Assembly (NCBI RefSeq): GCF_019175385.1
Contig: NC_083340.1
Span: forward strand, 13,900,336-13,964,335
Direction of reading: 5' to 3'
DNA: 64,000 nucleotides
From: Lycium barbarum
Lineage: Eukaryota > Streptophyta > Magnoliopsida > Solanales > Solanaceae
Program-made: the position numbers and the translations under genes
Notes under the pieces: model-generated
What the model saw: only the letters and a program-made list of their open reading frames with translations
Database searches by the model: none
Told to the model about the DNA's origin: nothing
Shown: piece by piece, positions 23,228-33,690 of the stretch
Position numbering within the stretch: the first letter of the stretch is position 1
Layout of the letters: every line of letters starts with the position of its first letter

Positions 23228-24358
23228 TTAAGGGAACCTTGTCTTGAGACTGTTGAAAAATTCCCAAGTAGCATAGTCTGCAGATAATCCATACCATTTA
23301 ACAAGCACCTGAGCCACAGCTTTGTTCCCACGCTTGACCATCCTCCTTTGTAAGATAGCTTCAGGTTGAGGGCAATTAGGATCAACAATATCAACAGAAG
23401 GTGGAATAGAAATTTGAGCAGGTATTGCATAACACTTCTTAAGCAGGGACACATGAACTATAGGGTGAATCTTGACTGTTGCTGGTAACAAGAGAGTATA
23501 AGGCACATGACCAACTCTTTTAGTAACCTGAAATGGACCATAGAACTTAGCAGCAAGTTTATAATAAGGGTGTGTAGCAATAGAAACCTGCCTATATGGT
23601 TGAAGCTTGAAATAAACCCAATCACCAACTTCAAAGTTTCTGTCACTTCTATGAGAATCAGCTTGTTGCTTCATTCTAAGCTGAGCCCTCATTAAATGAT
23701 GCTTCATTAACTGCAACTTGAATTCTCTATTCAACAAGGTATTATCCACTTCAGCTGACTCAGACTCACCAGGAAGGTATGGCAAGTGTAGAGGGGGAGG
23801 TCTACCATACAAAGCTTTATATGATGTGCTCTGTATAGCACTATGAAATGATGTATTGTACCAGTATTCAGCCATAGAAAGACAGTCAAACCAATCAGTA
23901 GCACTCTCATTACATGAGCATCTGAGATAGGTCTCTAAGCACCTATTCAAGACCTCAGTTTGTCCATCAGACTGAGGATGGTAAGCTGTAGAAGTAGTTA
24001 ATTGGACTCTTTGTAAGGCAAACAACTCTTGCCAAAAAGAACTTAGGAAAACAGCATCTCTGTCACTAGTAATAGCATTAGGTAAACCATGTAGTTTGAC
24101 AATATTATCTAGAAATGCCTTAGCTACTGTTTGAGTAGAATATGGGTGTTTGAGAGGTATGAAATGACCATACTTACTCAACCTGTCCATAACTACTGAA
24201 ATAACCTCATGACTTTTGGACTTAGGCAATCCATCAATGAAATCCATGCTAATCTGAGACCAAACCACATCAGGAATGGGCAATGGTTGTAATAAACCTA
24301 GATAAGCTGCAAGATCAGCTTTGTTTCTTTGGCATATGTCACACTCCTGCACAAACAC
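23228..24358 (-). pseudogene. Reina integrase and chromodomain
   Basis: A 376-residue open stretch. It starts in the zinc-binding region (CDICQRNK), then shows the DDE integrase core: first Asp in MDFIDGLPKS, second Asp in ITSDRDAVF, Glu in DGQTEVLNRC. The GPFQV/HPIVHVSLLKK region follows, and a chromodomain ends the protein (VLVKWYGLSADYATWE). Integrase inserts the cDNA. The chromodomain is thought to guide insertion to marked chromatin. The frame overlaps its upstream neighbour with a shift near 24350, so the polyprotein is broken there. The domain itself is open to its natural end. Confidence 0.85.
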
Positions 24359-25025
24359 TTTGACATCTTTCCTTATGCCCTTCCAGTAACAACAAGGTAA
24401 GAACCCTTTTCAATGTTGCCTCTATACCCGAGTGACCACCTTGAGGAGTGCAATGCCATAGTGAAATGATGGAAAACCTCAGTTGTGGTACTCCACCAAC
24501 CACAATTTTACCTTTCCTTCTCAGCTGATTCTGCACCCATGAGAAGTGAGTAGGACCCTGACCAGCCTGTAATTGTGCAACAATGGCCTTCAAATCAGCA
24601 TCTGTTTCCCAACTATGAGCAATATCACCCATTAGCTGAGAATTAGTTGTTGAAACTACAAGGGTGAGTAACTCAGCACTAGTTACCCTTGGCAAAGCTT
24701 CAGCAACCTTATTCTCAACCCCATTTTTATACTCAATAACATAATCAAAAGGCATAAGCTTAGTAAACCACATAAGTTGGGACTTTGTGTGTAACTTTTA
24801 CTCCATTAAGAACTTCAGGGCCTTCTGATCAGTTCTTATGATGAATCTCTGGCCAAGCAAATATTGAGACCATTTGGAAACTGCATGAACAATTGCTAGT
24901 AATTCTCTATCATAAACAAACATTGCAGCATGTCTATTAGATAAAGTCTTACTAATGAATGTAATAGGGTGACCTTCCTGCATCAATACAACACCTATAC
25001 CAAATCTACTAGCATCAGTCTCCAA
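24339..25025 (-). pseudogene. Reina RNase H end and integrase zinc-binding region
   Basis: Two frames (24798-25025 and 24339-24773), separated by a stop near 24795, cover the RNase H domain. It starts METDASRFGIGVVLMQ, with HAAMFVYDRELLAIVHAV and RTDQKALKFL. The connection and the start of the H2C2 zinc finger (GGHSGIEATLKR) follow. The catalytic Asp of TDAS and the Glu of DRELLAI are visible. The frames no longer join, so no active enzyme can be made. Confidence 0.8.
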
Positions 25026-25990
25026 TACAAAAGTTTTATTTGCATCAGGTAGGCCAGAACATGAGCCTTAGTAATTGCTTCTTTCAACTTCTCAAATGCA
25101 GAAGTAGCAAGAGTAGACCATTTAAAACTATCCTTCTTTAAAAGATCAATTAATGGTTTGCTGATAATCCCAAATCCTTGAATAAATCTCCTGTAGTACC
25201 CAACTAGACCAATAAAGCCTCTCAATTGCTTGATAGTAGAAGGTAAGGGCCACTTCTGAACAACACTGATCTTCTGAGGATCAGTAGAAACCCCATCCTT
25301 TGTGAGAAAATGACCCAAGTATTCAATCCTTGCTACTCCAAAGAAACATTTACTCTTTTTGGATAGAAGCTGATGTTTCTTCATTTCAACAAAAACACTT
25401 CTAAGATGTAACAAATGATCCTCTACTGTTTTACTGTAAATGAGTATATCATAAAAAATACAAGCACTGATTTCCTTAAAAACTTCTGAAAAACAGTATT
25501 CATCAAGCCTTGAAAAGTAACTGGTGTATTAGACAAACCAAAAGGCATTACTAAGTACTCAAAGTGTCCTGAATGAGTTCTGAATACAGTTTTGGGAATG
25601 TCCTCTTCAGCCATCCTTAGTTGGTGATAACCAGCTCTTAAGTCAATTTTTGAAAAGATTGTAGAACCTCCAAGTTCATCTAGTAGATCTTCTACAATGG
25701 GGATAGGGAATTTATTCTTAACAGTGTGCTTGTTAAGATCCCAATAGTCTACACACAATCTCCAAGTCCCATCATTCTTACCAACTAAGACCACTGGCGA
25801 TGCAAAGGGGCAGCAGCTTGGTTGAACAATACCTTGTTCTAACATTTGTTGCACCAAATTCTCAATAATGTCCTTCTTAACAGAAGGATATCTGTAAGGT
25901 CTCTTGTTTATAGGCTCAGTACCATTATGCAACACAATTCTATAGTCAAATACTCCTCTAGATGGTGGCAGTCGAGTTGGTTCTGCAAAT
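24995..25990 (-). pseudogene. Reina reverse transcriptase
   Basis: The frame 25423-25935 holds the N-terminal RT motifs (WRLCVDYWDLN, FSKIDLRAGYHQLR, YLVMPFGLSNTP). The frame 24995-25414 holds the thumb and connection (FLGHF-like region, then LRGFIGLVGYYRRFI). Upstream in-frame similarity (leading into VLHNGTEPINK) extends to about 25990. The two frames are out of register. The break falls at about 25451-25457, within the stretch that should encode the catalytic double-Asp motif, and looks like a two-base deletion. The enzyme is dead. Confidence 0.85.
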
Positions 25991-26112
25991 AATTCCCTAA
26001 ATTATGGTATGACTACCAAGATTCTAGGGTCTGTATTTGCCTCTTCTTTAGTCTCCAAAGCATACAATTCAGTGCACATGGTAGGAACTACTTGAATCAT
26101 GCATAGCTGAGA

Positions 26113-26913
26113 CTAATTACCTAAATGTTTCTCCAATTTGCCAGCATTAGCAGAAGTGATTTGCTTCCCTGCACCTTTAAGTAAATACTTCTTCCGTTTG
26201 TACCAAAACTCTATAGTTAACTTGTTGAAATTCATCTTGATATCACCCAAAGTTAACAGCCATTGGACCCCTAACACAACTCCACAAGACCCCAATGGTA
26301 ATAGTAAGAAATCAGCAGCAAATTCAGCTCCTTGCAGCAACCATGTGACATGGCACACCTTATCCACTTTGATCATATTACCATTTGCTGCAGTAACCAT
26401 TTGAGGTGTAGTTGAATTGGTAGCACATCCTAGAGTCTTTGCTAGTTCAGGATCCATGAAATTATGTGAATTGCTAGTGTCAACTAAAATATTCTGAGGT
26501 TTCTTGGAGTGATAACATGTCACTCTAAGAGTCCTGAACCCTAGTGACCTATTCAATGCATGAACAGAAATCTCCATCTGTTCTAAAGGTTGATTCGCTT
26601 CTACTATCTCCATTCCTACATCACCCATCAATTCCTCTTTTTGTTGAGTGTGTTCTTCCTCCAATTCCTCTACTTCTAGTAAGTAAAGTTGTTTTAAGTT
26701 TTTACACTTATGGCCTGGAGCATATTTTTCTGGACAAAAATAACACAGCCCTAGTGCTCTCTTATCATTCATTTCTTCTATGCTAAGCCTCTTTCTGGTG
26801 AACCCTTTATTGCTTACAGAACTTTCAATTGCAGGTGTTGACAACAAAGGTTTACTTTGGAATTTCTGATCACTAGTTCTCTTATAACTAGGTCCAGAAT
26901 TTGCTGTTGGGGG
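26113..26913 (-). pseudogene. Reina gag C-terminus, zinc knuckle and protease
   Basis: On the minus strand the residues after the Athila insertion run into SYKRTSDQKF. A zinc knuckle follows (CYFCPEKYAPGHKC, spacing C-x2-C-x3-GH-x4-C). An acidic linker comes next, then an aspartic-protease-like domain with VDTSNSHNFMDPELAKTLG. The third residue of the expected D-[ST]-G triad is Ser instead of Gly, so the protease is probably inactive, apart from the other damage. The frame stops at about 26113, and a short unfilled gap follows before RT. Confidence 0.8.
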
Positions 26914-27084
26914 TGTTGATGTGCCGTGAATTTAGCCACATTTTATGCCTTTGTAACTAGAAGTGTTGCTTGTTTTTAAGTGTTTTTACATCGTTTCTTA
27001 TGTTATTTTTGTATTTTATAGGGTTGGTTGACTAAGGATTGGAAATGATAAGAAATGCTGAAAAACAGACAACTAGGAGCTAAA

Positions 27085-27450
27085 AGACGGTCCGTGACTC
27101 ATGTTACGGGCCGTAACGTGATCCGTACCAGAGAGGATACATGCCGCTATAAAGGACGGTCCGTAACTCATGTTACGGGCCGTAACGTGTACCGTAAGCT
27201 GAGGAAAATTTCCAGAAAGTTGCCTAAGTAGTGTCACAGGTTACGCCCCAGAAGGACGGTCCGTAACCTAGGTTACGGGGCGTAACGTCATGGCGTAATG
27301 CATTGGCCACTGAAGACTGAGGCCATGATTCGCTGGGAGATACGGATCGTAACCTGTGTTACGGTCTGTCGCATAGTGGCCGTGACATCAAGCTGACAAA
27401 GGACGAACCGAAGGACGGACCGTAACCTGTGTTACGGTCCGTAACGATGC
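27085..27450. repeat. Palindrome array in Athila 5' LTR
   Basis: Repeated units of the form ACGGTCCGTAACNNNTGTTACGG and GTTACGGGCCGTAACGTG. At least five pairs of opposed TTACGG/CCGTAA half-sites occur, each with one or two CpG. The array ends about 45 bases before the TATA box. The 3' LTR copy (51745-52105) has lost one unit. Confidence 0.85.
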
Positions 27451-27495
27451 CGCGTAAGGGTGTTTTTGTCCAGAAACTTGGCGCGATTTTTGGCC

Positions 27496-27505
27496 CTATA
27501 AATAC
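27496..27505 (+). promoter_or_regulatory. TATA box of Athila 5' LTR
   Basis: CTATAAATAC, a near-consensus plant TATA box. It is preserved in the 3' LTR (52141-52149) and lies directly downstream of the palindrome array. It marks the U3/R region. Confidence 0.65.
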
Positions 27506-28549
27506 TTAAAGTAGGGTTTTAATTCATTATTCTGATTTTTCTCAAGGAGCATTAACTTTAGGTCTTGAATATTTGAAGTGGTTGGAGCATTTAAAGAAAC
27601 AACTTCACTTTCATTCCGTATTGTATTAGCATCGTAAGTATATTATGTTAACTTTTAAGCTTTCTTTGTGAGCCAAAATTATGAGTAGCTAATTTTAATT
27701 CTAAGGTTGTGGATCCCATGATGGATATTATGTGAATGGGTTTCTACTATCGATATATGCATAATGGTTGTTAGTATTTATTCTATCTTTGTGCGTTAGC
27801 GTTGGGTAATGATTGCAAGCATTAGCCTAAGCCATTATATTAACTTTTCTTGGGAAAGAGAGTTAGTATTGGTAAGATTGAATAACAATGACTCGGGGCT
27901 TTAACCCTCGTTTAATAGACTAACTTAGGGATAAGAACAAGTCTAAATTGGCATTATTGGTCGCTCTTCGATTGCAACTCTTTTACATTTGGAAGAATCA
28001 TAAAGAGGAAATACGGCCTAACTGTTGGGAAACATTAGGAAGTCTTTAAGAGATCAAGTGCATATTCATAGAACAACGATTAGAAATATATCACATTGAA
28101 ACCTGAAGCATAATATCTAATCAAATGGGGAACACAACCTTAGTCTCTCTCTCGCATTAATTACAATTCAAGTCAAAGTATTCAATTACATTATTCAAAA
28201 AATACTTCAAACTATCAGGAATAGGATTAAAGCCTTTAAAGACTAGTATCACATACAATTAGTATCCTTTTCTCTCCATATTCCCTGTGAGATTCGACCC
28301 CAACCTCGTTTGGGTTACTATATGTTAAACCTCGGAAAAGAAATCTTCCGTTGGTACGCAAGTGAATGAACTAGTGATGAGTACGAGCGTACGATGTTTC
28401 CGCGAGTAAGAAATAACATTTGACGACCCTAAGTGAGATTCCGAAGGCAATCGCAATAAGAGAGAGGTTTTGCTCCATAATGAATAATTATAGGTTTTGG
28501 AAATGTGAAAATTTGCAAGTTTGCATTCTGGCCAGTTGGTCGTAAAATG

Positions 28550-28805
28550 AAATACGGACCGTAAAGTGGTATACGGTCCGTAAACTGCCATGTCGTATTT
28601 TGGCTTCCAAAACTTCAACTTTCTGCCAAATGAGCAAATGGTTAAAAACGACCCAAAATACGGACCGTAAAGTGGTTTACGGCCTGTAAACTGCGTCCGT
28701 AAATCACCACATCTCAGTTTGAGTTTCTGGTTCTGATATGATTAAATACGACCACGAAGGACGGTCCGTAAACTGGAATACGGACCGTAAACAAAGTTTA
28801 CGACC
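28550..28805. repeat. Palindrome cluster in Tekay LTR 1
   Basis: ATACGGACCGTAAAGTGG, ATACGGTCCGTAAACTG and related words are repeated five to six times. This is a variant of the TTACGGACCGTAA palindrome of the Athila and solo LTRs, here mostly TACGGWCCGTAAA. It lies just upstream of the TATA-like box. The same cluster occurs at 37688-37945. Confidence 0.85.
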
Positions 28806-29867
28806 ACTGTGCACTTCAAATCAGATTTTTAAGTCATTAAATAAGGGGACAAGGCTTATTTCATTTCACTTCTACATCACACCCCTTCTCTCTAGAACAT
28901 CTCTCTACATATATTCCACAAGAATTCAAGGATATTTGGTGATCAACAACATAAATCAAGGGAATCAAGTGTAAGAAAACCATCAAGATCATCCAAGGTC
29001 AAGAAATCCAAATGGAGATAAATTAGGGTTTTGCTCAAAGTGGAGTATTATCAACTAAAACTTGTTCCTACAACATTTAAGGTAAGATTCATGATATTTC
29101 TATGTTGTTTAAGGTAGTTAAGAGTTGAAATACTTGGATTGTAGAGGAGTATAGAAAAATGAGTCATGAATATGGAATAGTGTCATTTTGAGAAATAGTA
29201 TGAATTGAGCTATGGGTCTTGATGTATTGTGATGTAAATACGATATAAATGATGTTGAGAACATGAGATGAACAATGTATGTAAATGGACGTCGTGTGTG
29301 TTATGGCCATGGTTATAGATGAATTGAATGTAAGTCTAGAAATATGGACAATGTGAATGAGTAATGGCTATTGTTATGGCATCGTGAATTTATTATTGAC
29401 GTTTAGGAGTTGAGATACGTTATGGAGGAGATGCTGTCCGATTTTCTCTAGTTTTAGTCATAGATGCTAGCTATCGATTCTAATGATAGTATGACTTTAG
29501 TGAAGGTAGAAACGCGATCGTTGAAGGGGTGTACATGCGATAAATAGTCGAACGGAAAGATATGTAAGGATAACCCTTTTTTCATAAGGCATGGTTCTTT
29601 GGCCAAACATATAAATCCTCTATACGAGTATGTTGTCTTTCAAATGATTTGATCTTCCGAGCTTGTAAGCTCATGATTCTTGATACGCTACGATTGTACT
29701 AAGTTCCTCGCATGACGAGTAGGCCTATTAAGGTAGATGAAATGAATGATGATGATAGTGATAATGGTATTGAGGATGGCTATAATGATAATAACGATGA
29801 CGATTATGATAATGGGGTTAAAAGTAAAGATGCTTATGAGCTATTGTGTATATGTATGACTATTATG

Positions 29868-30135
29868 GAACACCGAGCTTATATGGCCGGGTAGTATATG
29901 TATAGATGTATATGTATGTATATTTACGTAACGCGCGCACACCACTGCAATTGGGTATGGACAACACTGAGCCTTGGTAGGGGCAGGTACGTGTAACACT
30001 GAGCCTTGATTTGCCAGGTATGTATGATCACCGAGCCTATATATGATCGGGTACGTGAAACACCGATCCTACGTGGTCGGGTATGTTATATAAGGGTATG
30101 TATGAAACACCGATCCTACGTGGTCGGGTATGCTA
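29868..30135 (+). repeat. Tandem short-hairpin repeats in Tekay LTR 1
   Basis: Six degenerate units of about 28-47 bases follow the pattern ACACCGANCCT...GGNCGGGTA. In each, CCGA and TCGG (or CTGAGCC and GGCAGG) can pair across a short loop. The best pair is two identical units reading CACCGATCCTACGTGGTCGG. The LTR 2 counterpart is 39009-39261. Confidence 0.7.
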
Positions 30136-31063
30136 TGTAAATGCTATGTGAATGACATGATTATGTATATGATATGATTACGAATATGATATGACCATGT
30201 ATATGAATATGAATAAGGGCATGTATACGAATACAAGCACAAATATGGTACGGGTATTATGGTGGAGTACGGATAGTGATGTATGTACACAAATACGTAT
30301 TGGCAAGGGAAAGTTCCTATGAAAGGCAAGTAAGTGCATATGACGATGATATTGCCATTTCCCATCCTATGCTATTTCTTATGTTACTATCTATGCTTCT
30401 ATATTGATATTGACTATGCTTTACATACTCAGTATATTCTTCGTACTGACGTCCTTTTATTTGTGGACGCTGCGTCATGCCCGCAGGTGCACAGGGAGAC
30501 AGGCTTGATCCATAGCGGTATTCTCAGAGACCACCTAGCAGAGCTCCATTTCATTCGGAGCCATAACCTTTGGGTACTCATTCTTTTGTGTACATAATTA
30601 TGGACACAACGGGGTCCTGTCCCGCTCATGTGATATGTTATACTCTTCTTAGAGGCTCGTAGTCACTTGTATATGGTTAGATATGTCTGGCCTTGTCGGC
30701 CCATATTTTGTATATCATTTTGATAGCCTTGTCGGCTCATGTACGTTGATGTGGCATAGATGCCAATCATTATATAAAGGCATTGTCGTCCAATGGGACT
30801 GGTATGATGAACGAATAGATTTATATGTTTAATTGTATGACTCACCTAGATGTAAGCATAAAAGTGAGTTAAGGGGTGCCCGGGTGGGCTACGAGCCGTG
30901 TTTAGTAGAGTTTTGGTTATGGGTGTGTTGCGCGCCACACTTATAGACAAGAAGCTGCGGACATTTTAGGAATGAATGACCTTCTTTCTTCATAAGAAAT
31001 CGTGCGGTAGAGCTATGATATAAGAAATTCTTGTTCCCTAATCGTGTGTTGTGTATTTCAGAG

Positions 31064-32032
31064 ATGCCTAGAAAGAGAAAAGCTACAGCAGCCCAAAAGG
31101 GCAAGACGGTGGCAGAAAAGCGGGGGGAAAAAGCACCGCCACCGGTAGTAGAGGAAAATGCGTCCCAGAGTGCGGCTCAATCTCAGTCCTCCCAGACAGT
31201 GCCTATTACTGAGGAGCGTGAGGGAGCCTCCGCCCCAGCTCCAGCACCTCCAGCTCCTCCACCGGATGCTTCAGGCCAAGATGTAAAAGAGGCCATACAT
31301 TTGCTTACTCAGTTAGTTGCTGCTCAGACTCAGCGGCAAAGTACAGGGCAGGGTGATAGTGCTGTGAGTGCAAGGGCCCGTGACTTCATTACTTTGAACC
31401 CTCCAGAATTCTTTGGATCAAAGCTGGAGGAGGACCCTCAGGACTTCATTGATGTTATGTTAAGGACGCTTCGGTTGATACATGCTTCAGACACCGAGTC
31501 AGTGGAGTTAGCGTCGTATAGATTGAGAGATGTCTCGATCCAGTGGTATACAGTTTGGATGGCTTCACGGGGAGCCAATGCACCTCCCCCGGTATGGCAA
31601 GAGTTCGTTGATGCTTTTCTCCGACACTATATGCCTCCGAAAGTTCGGTGAGCTAGAGCCGATAAGTTTTTAAATTTGAGGCAAGGTTGCATGAGTGCTC
31701 TAGAGTATAGTCTCCGCTTCAATTCCTTGGCTAGGTATGCTTCAGCCATGGTAGCGGATATGGGTGACCGGGTACACCGATTTGTGAAAGGCCTAGGGCC
31801 ACATTTGATGGATAGATGCTTGACTGCGTCCCTTCAGGACGGTATGGATATTGCACGCATTCAGGCCCATGCTCAAAACGTAGAAGAAAGCCTGCAATAG
31901 CAAAGAAGGGAACGAGAGCAAAATAGGGGCCATAGAAAGATGGCCAGATCTTCGGGTCCGATGGGTGAGATTAGAGGTGGGCACAGGCAACAGTTTCCCG
32001 GGCATTCAGGCTACTCTATGACCAGTGCACCT
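31064..32032 (+). pseudogene. Tekay gag, first copy, N-terminal part
   Basis: ATG at 31064 follows an acceptor-like TTGTGTATTTCAG. A Lys/Pro/Ala-rich head comes first (PRKRKATAAQKGK). The capsid-type gag domain follows (ARDFITLNPPEFFGSK, VSIQWYTVWMASR, WQEFVDAFLRHYMPPK). A TGA at 31649-31651 interrupts it. In the second copy the same codon (40858-40860) is CGA, so this is a C-to-T change in this copy. A second stop, TAG at 31898-31900, follows a run of Gln. The frame is then cut by the solo LTR at 32033. Confidence 0.9.
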
Positions 32033-33413
32033 TGATAACATCCAAATCCACCCTATTAATTAGAATGGGCACGGTCGTATGCAAATATAATTTACCCAAC
32101 TATGAGTCGGGGTCGAATCCCACAGAGAACAATATGTAGGCGATTAGGAAAAGTAGGAATTTTCACCAATAATAGCTAAAGCCCAACGATGGATAATATT
32201 TTGGTTTTGTTTGGGAGAAAATTATAACTAATGCAAAAATGTAAACTAACCTAGAAAGCAAGTAAAATGATCAATGGCCACAAGCATGGATACAAGGGAA
32301 ACTACGCTCAAGTAACGATCCAATGTATTTCATGATTTACAAATAATGGTGAATTTATATTACTTAGCCTCGGATAATGACTCTAAATTATGTTCTTCCG
32401 AAGACTAACTAGACTACCTAATTGAATATCCCTAAAGCAATTAGGAGCATTAAGAACACCCGAATATGGCTACAAGTGGTGTCACCTATCCCTAGGTCGA
32501 TTTCCATTAGATGAGGGTTAACGCCCCAAATTCTTGTTAATTAATCTTTCCCAATTCCGAGTTTGCCTCTTCCAAGTTTAAACCGAAATAAATGGGCAAG
32601 TCTTAGGGTTAGCTACTCCCTTAAGAATCATTCAAAATGAGATTAATTAAAGAAACAATAACTCACTTCATTAGGAATAAAATCATTCAACACATAAGCA
32701 AAACAAGAGATTCAATCCAAACTTTAATCAAGAATATTTCCATAAACGAGATTCAAGTATTGAAATGAAATATTACACACATAAATATTCAATAAATAGC
32801 AAGAGATGAAGAAATGGGTAAAGAATTTCTCATTGGGTGCCTCCAAATCTTCTCTTCCAAGGTGTTGGTGATGAAACCCTAGCCTCCAATTTTTGTGTTA
32901 TGCCAAAGATATCTGATGTTTTACCCTAATTTTCTATTTATATGAACTGGAATGGAAGAAATCGTCAAATCTCAAGTTCTGGTCGAAAATTGCCGAAAAT
33001 CCTTCAACGCGATCGCGCCATGTGTCTGCGCGATCGCGTGGATGACGTCAGCTCCACTTGGTTCCTTCAGCGCGATCGCGTGCAACTTCAGCGCGAACGC
33101 GTAGATTTAATATCGCGCGTGTGCGCGATCGCGTGGACTAGCAGCGCGAACGCGTATAGTTAATATCGCGCGTAGGCGCTATCGCGTGGGATACCTGTGC
33201 GATCGCGCAGAGTATTTTTCCACGAATTTTTCCAGAACTTCCAGTTAATTCCAGTTTTGCAACTTTTTTGCTTGTTTTCCACACTTAGGCTCTAGGGACC
33301 TCGTATTACCTGAAACATGACAAAAACTATGTAAAATGACATAGACTTGCTTAAAAACAAGTAAAATTTATAGTTAAAAAGCATCGATTGTAGTGTAAAA
33401 TCACGCCACATCA
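32033..33413 (-). mobile_element. Solo LTR in the Tekay gag
   Basis: On the minus strand it starts TGATGTGGCGTGATTTTACA and ends TGGATGTTATCA. CACCT is duplicated at both sides (32028-32032 and 33414-33418). Its start resembles the Athila LTR start (TGATGTGCCGTGAATTTAG), so it is a relative of that lineage. In LTR orientation a cluster of GCGATCGCG palindromes (33005-33210) precedes a TATA-like CATATAAATAG (32934-32944). The Tekay gag frame resumes directly after the second CACCT. Confidence 0.9.
33005..33210. repeat. GCGATCGCG palindrome cluster
   Basis: Seven or so copies of CGCGATCGCG and CGCGAACGCGT words, with ATATCGCGCGT between them, occur within 200 bases of otherwise AT-rich DNA. 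This is by far the highest CpG density in the window. The position just upstream of a TATA-like box parallels the TTACGGACCGTAA clusters of the other LTRs although the motif is different. Confidence 0.85.
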
Positions 33414-33690
33414 CACCTCCACGATTTTCAGGCCAGAGATTTGATAGATCTGCTCGTGCGGGGCCGAGTCCGAGTCCTTCAGGGTCCCAGTTTAGAGGTG
33501 ATTCGGGTCAGGCAAGGCCGCCCGTGCCACGATGTTCCTAGTGTGGGAAGTTACATTGGGGTCAATGCCGATCGGGTTCAGATGGTTGCTATTCATGTGG
33601 TCGGCCAGGCCATATCATGCGTGATTGCCCCTCGGTTCATGGCAGGGGTAGGACCCAACCCTCAGGGTCAGTAGCCGGATCTTTATCTTC
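33414..33690 (+). pseudogene. Tekay gag C-terminus with zinc knuckle
   Basis: It continues the gag frame after the solo LTR. The text encodes a Ser/Arg/Gly-rich linker and then a CCHC zinc knuckle [14 protein letters not shown] (about 33589-33630), which binds the RNA genome during packaging. A TAG near 33540 interrupts the upstream CxxC-like part (CS, stop, CGK). The frame leads without a gap into the protease. Confidence 0.8.

Larger units (their letters stand above)
26914..28322 (+). repeat. Athila 5' LTR (3' end truncated)
   Basis: It matches 51578 onward up to GGGTTACTATA, after which the Tekay LTR starts. About 48 terminal bases are missing. It carries the palindrome array at 27085-27450, a TATA box CTATAAATAC at 27496-27505 and a strong splice-donor-like GTAAGTAT at 27634. 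Confidence 0.9.
28323..30890 (+). repeat. Tekay LTR 1 (left), 3' end deleted
   Basis: It begins TGTTAAACCTCGG. It matches LTR 2 throughout, with most differences near the start. The last 41 bases, the PBS and the first part of the leader are missing through an 82-base deletion. It carries palindromes at 28550-28805, a TATA-like ATTAAATAAG at 28836-28845, a donor-like AAGGTAAGATT at 29079-29090 and a set of short hairpin repeats at 29868-30135. Confidence 0.9.

Noticed and set aside
28325..28618. Conserved 97-codon minus-strand frame present at 28325 and 37464
   Set aside because: It is conserved only because the two LTRs are copies of each other; it has no start context or domain.
29712..29894. 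Asp/Asn-rich 60-codon frame repeated in both Tekay LTRs
   Set aside because: A GATGAT-rich stretch of the LTR leader; duplication is due to the LTRs and nothing suggests translation.
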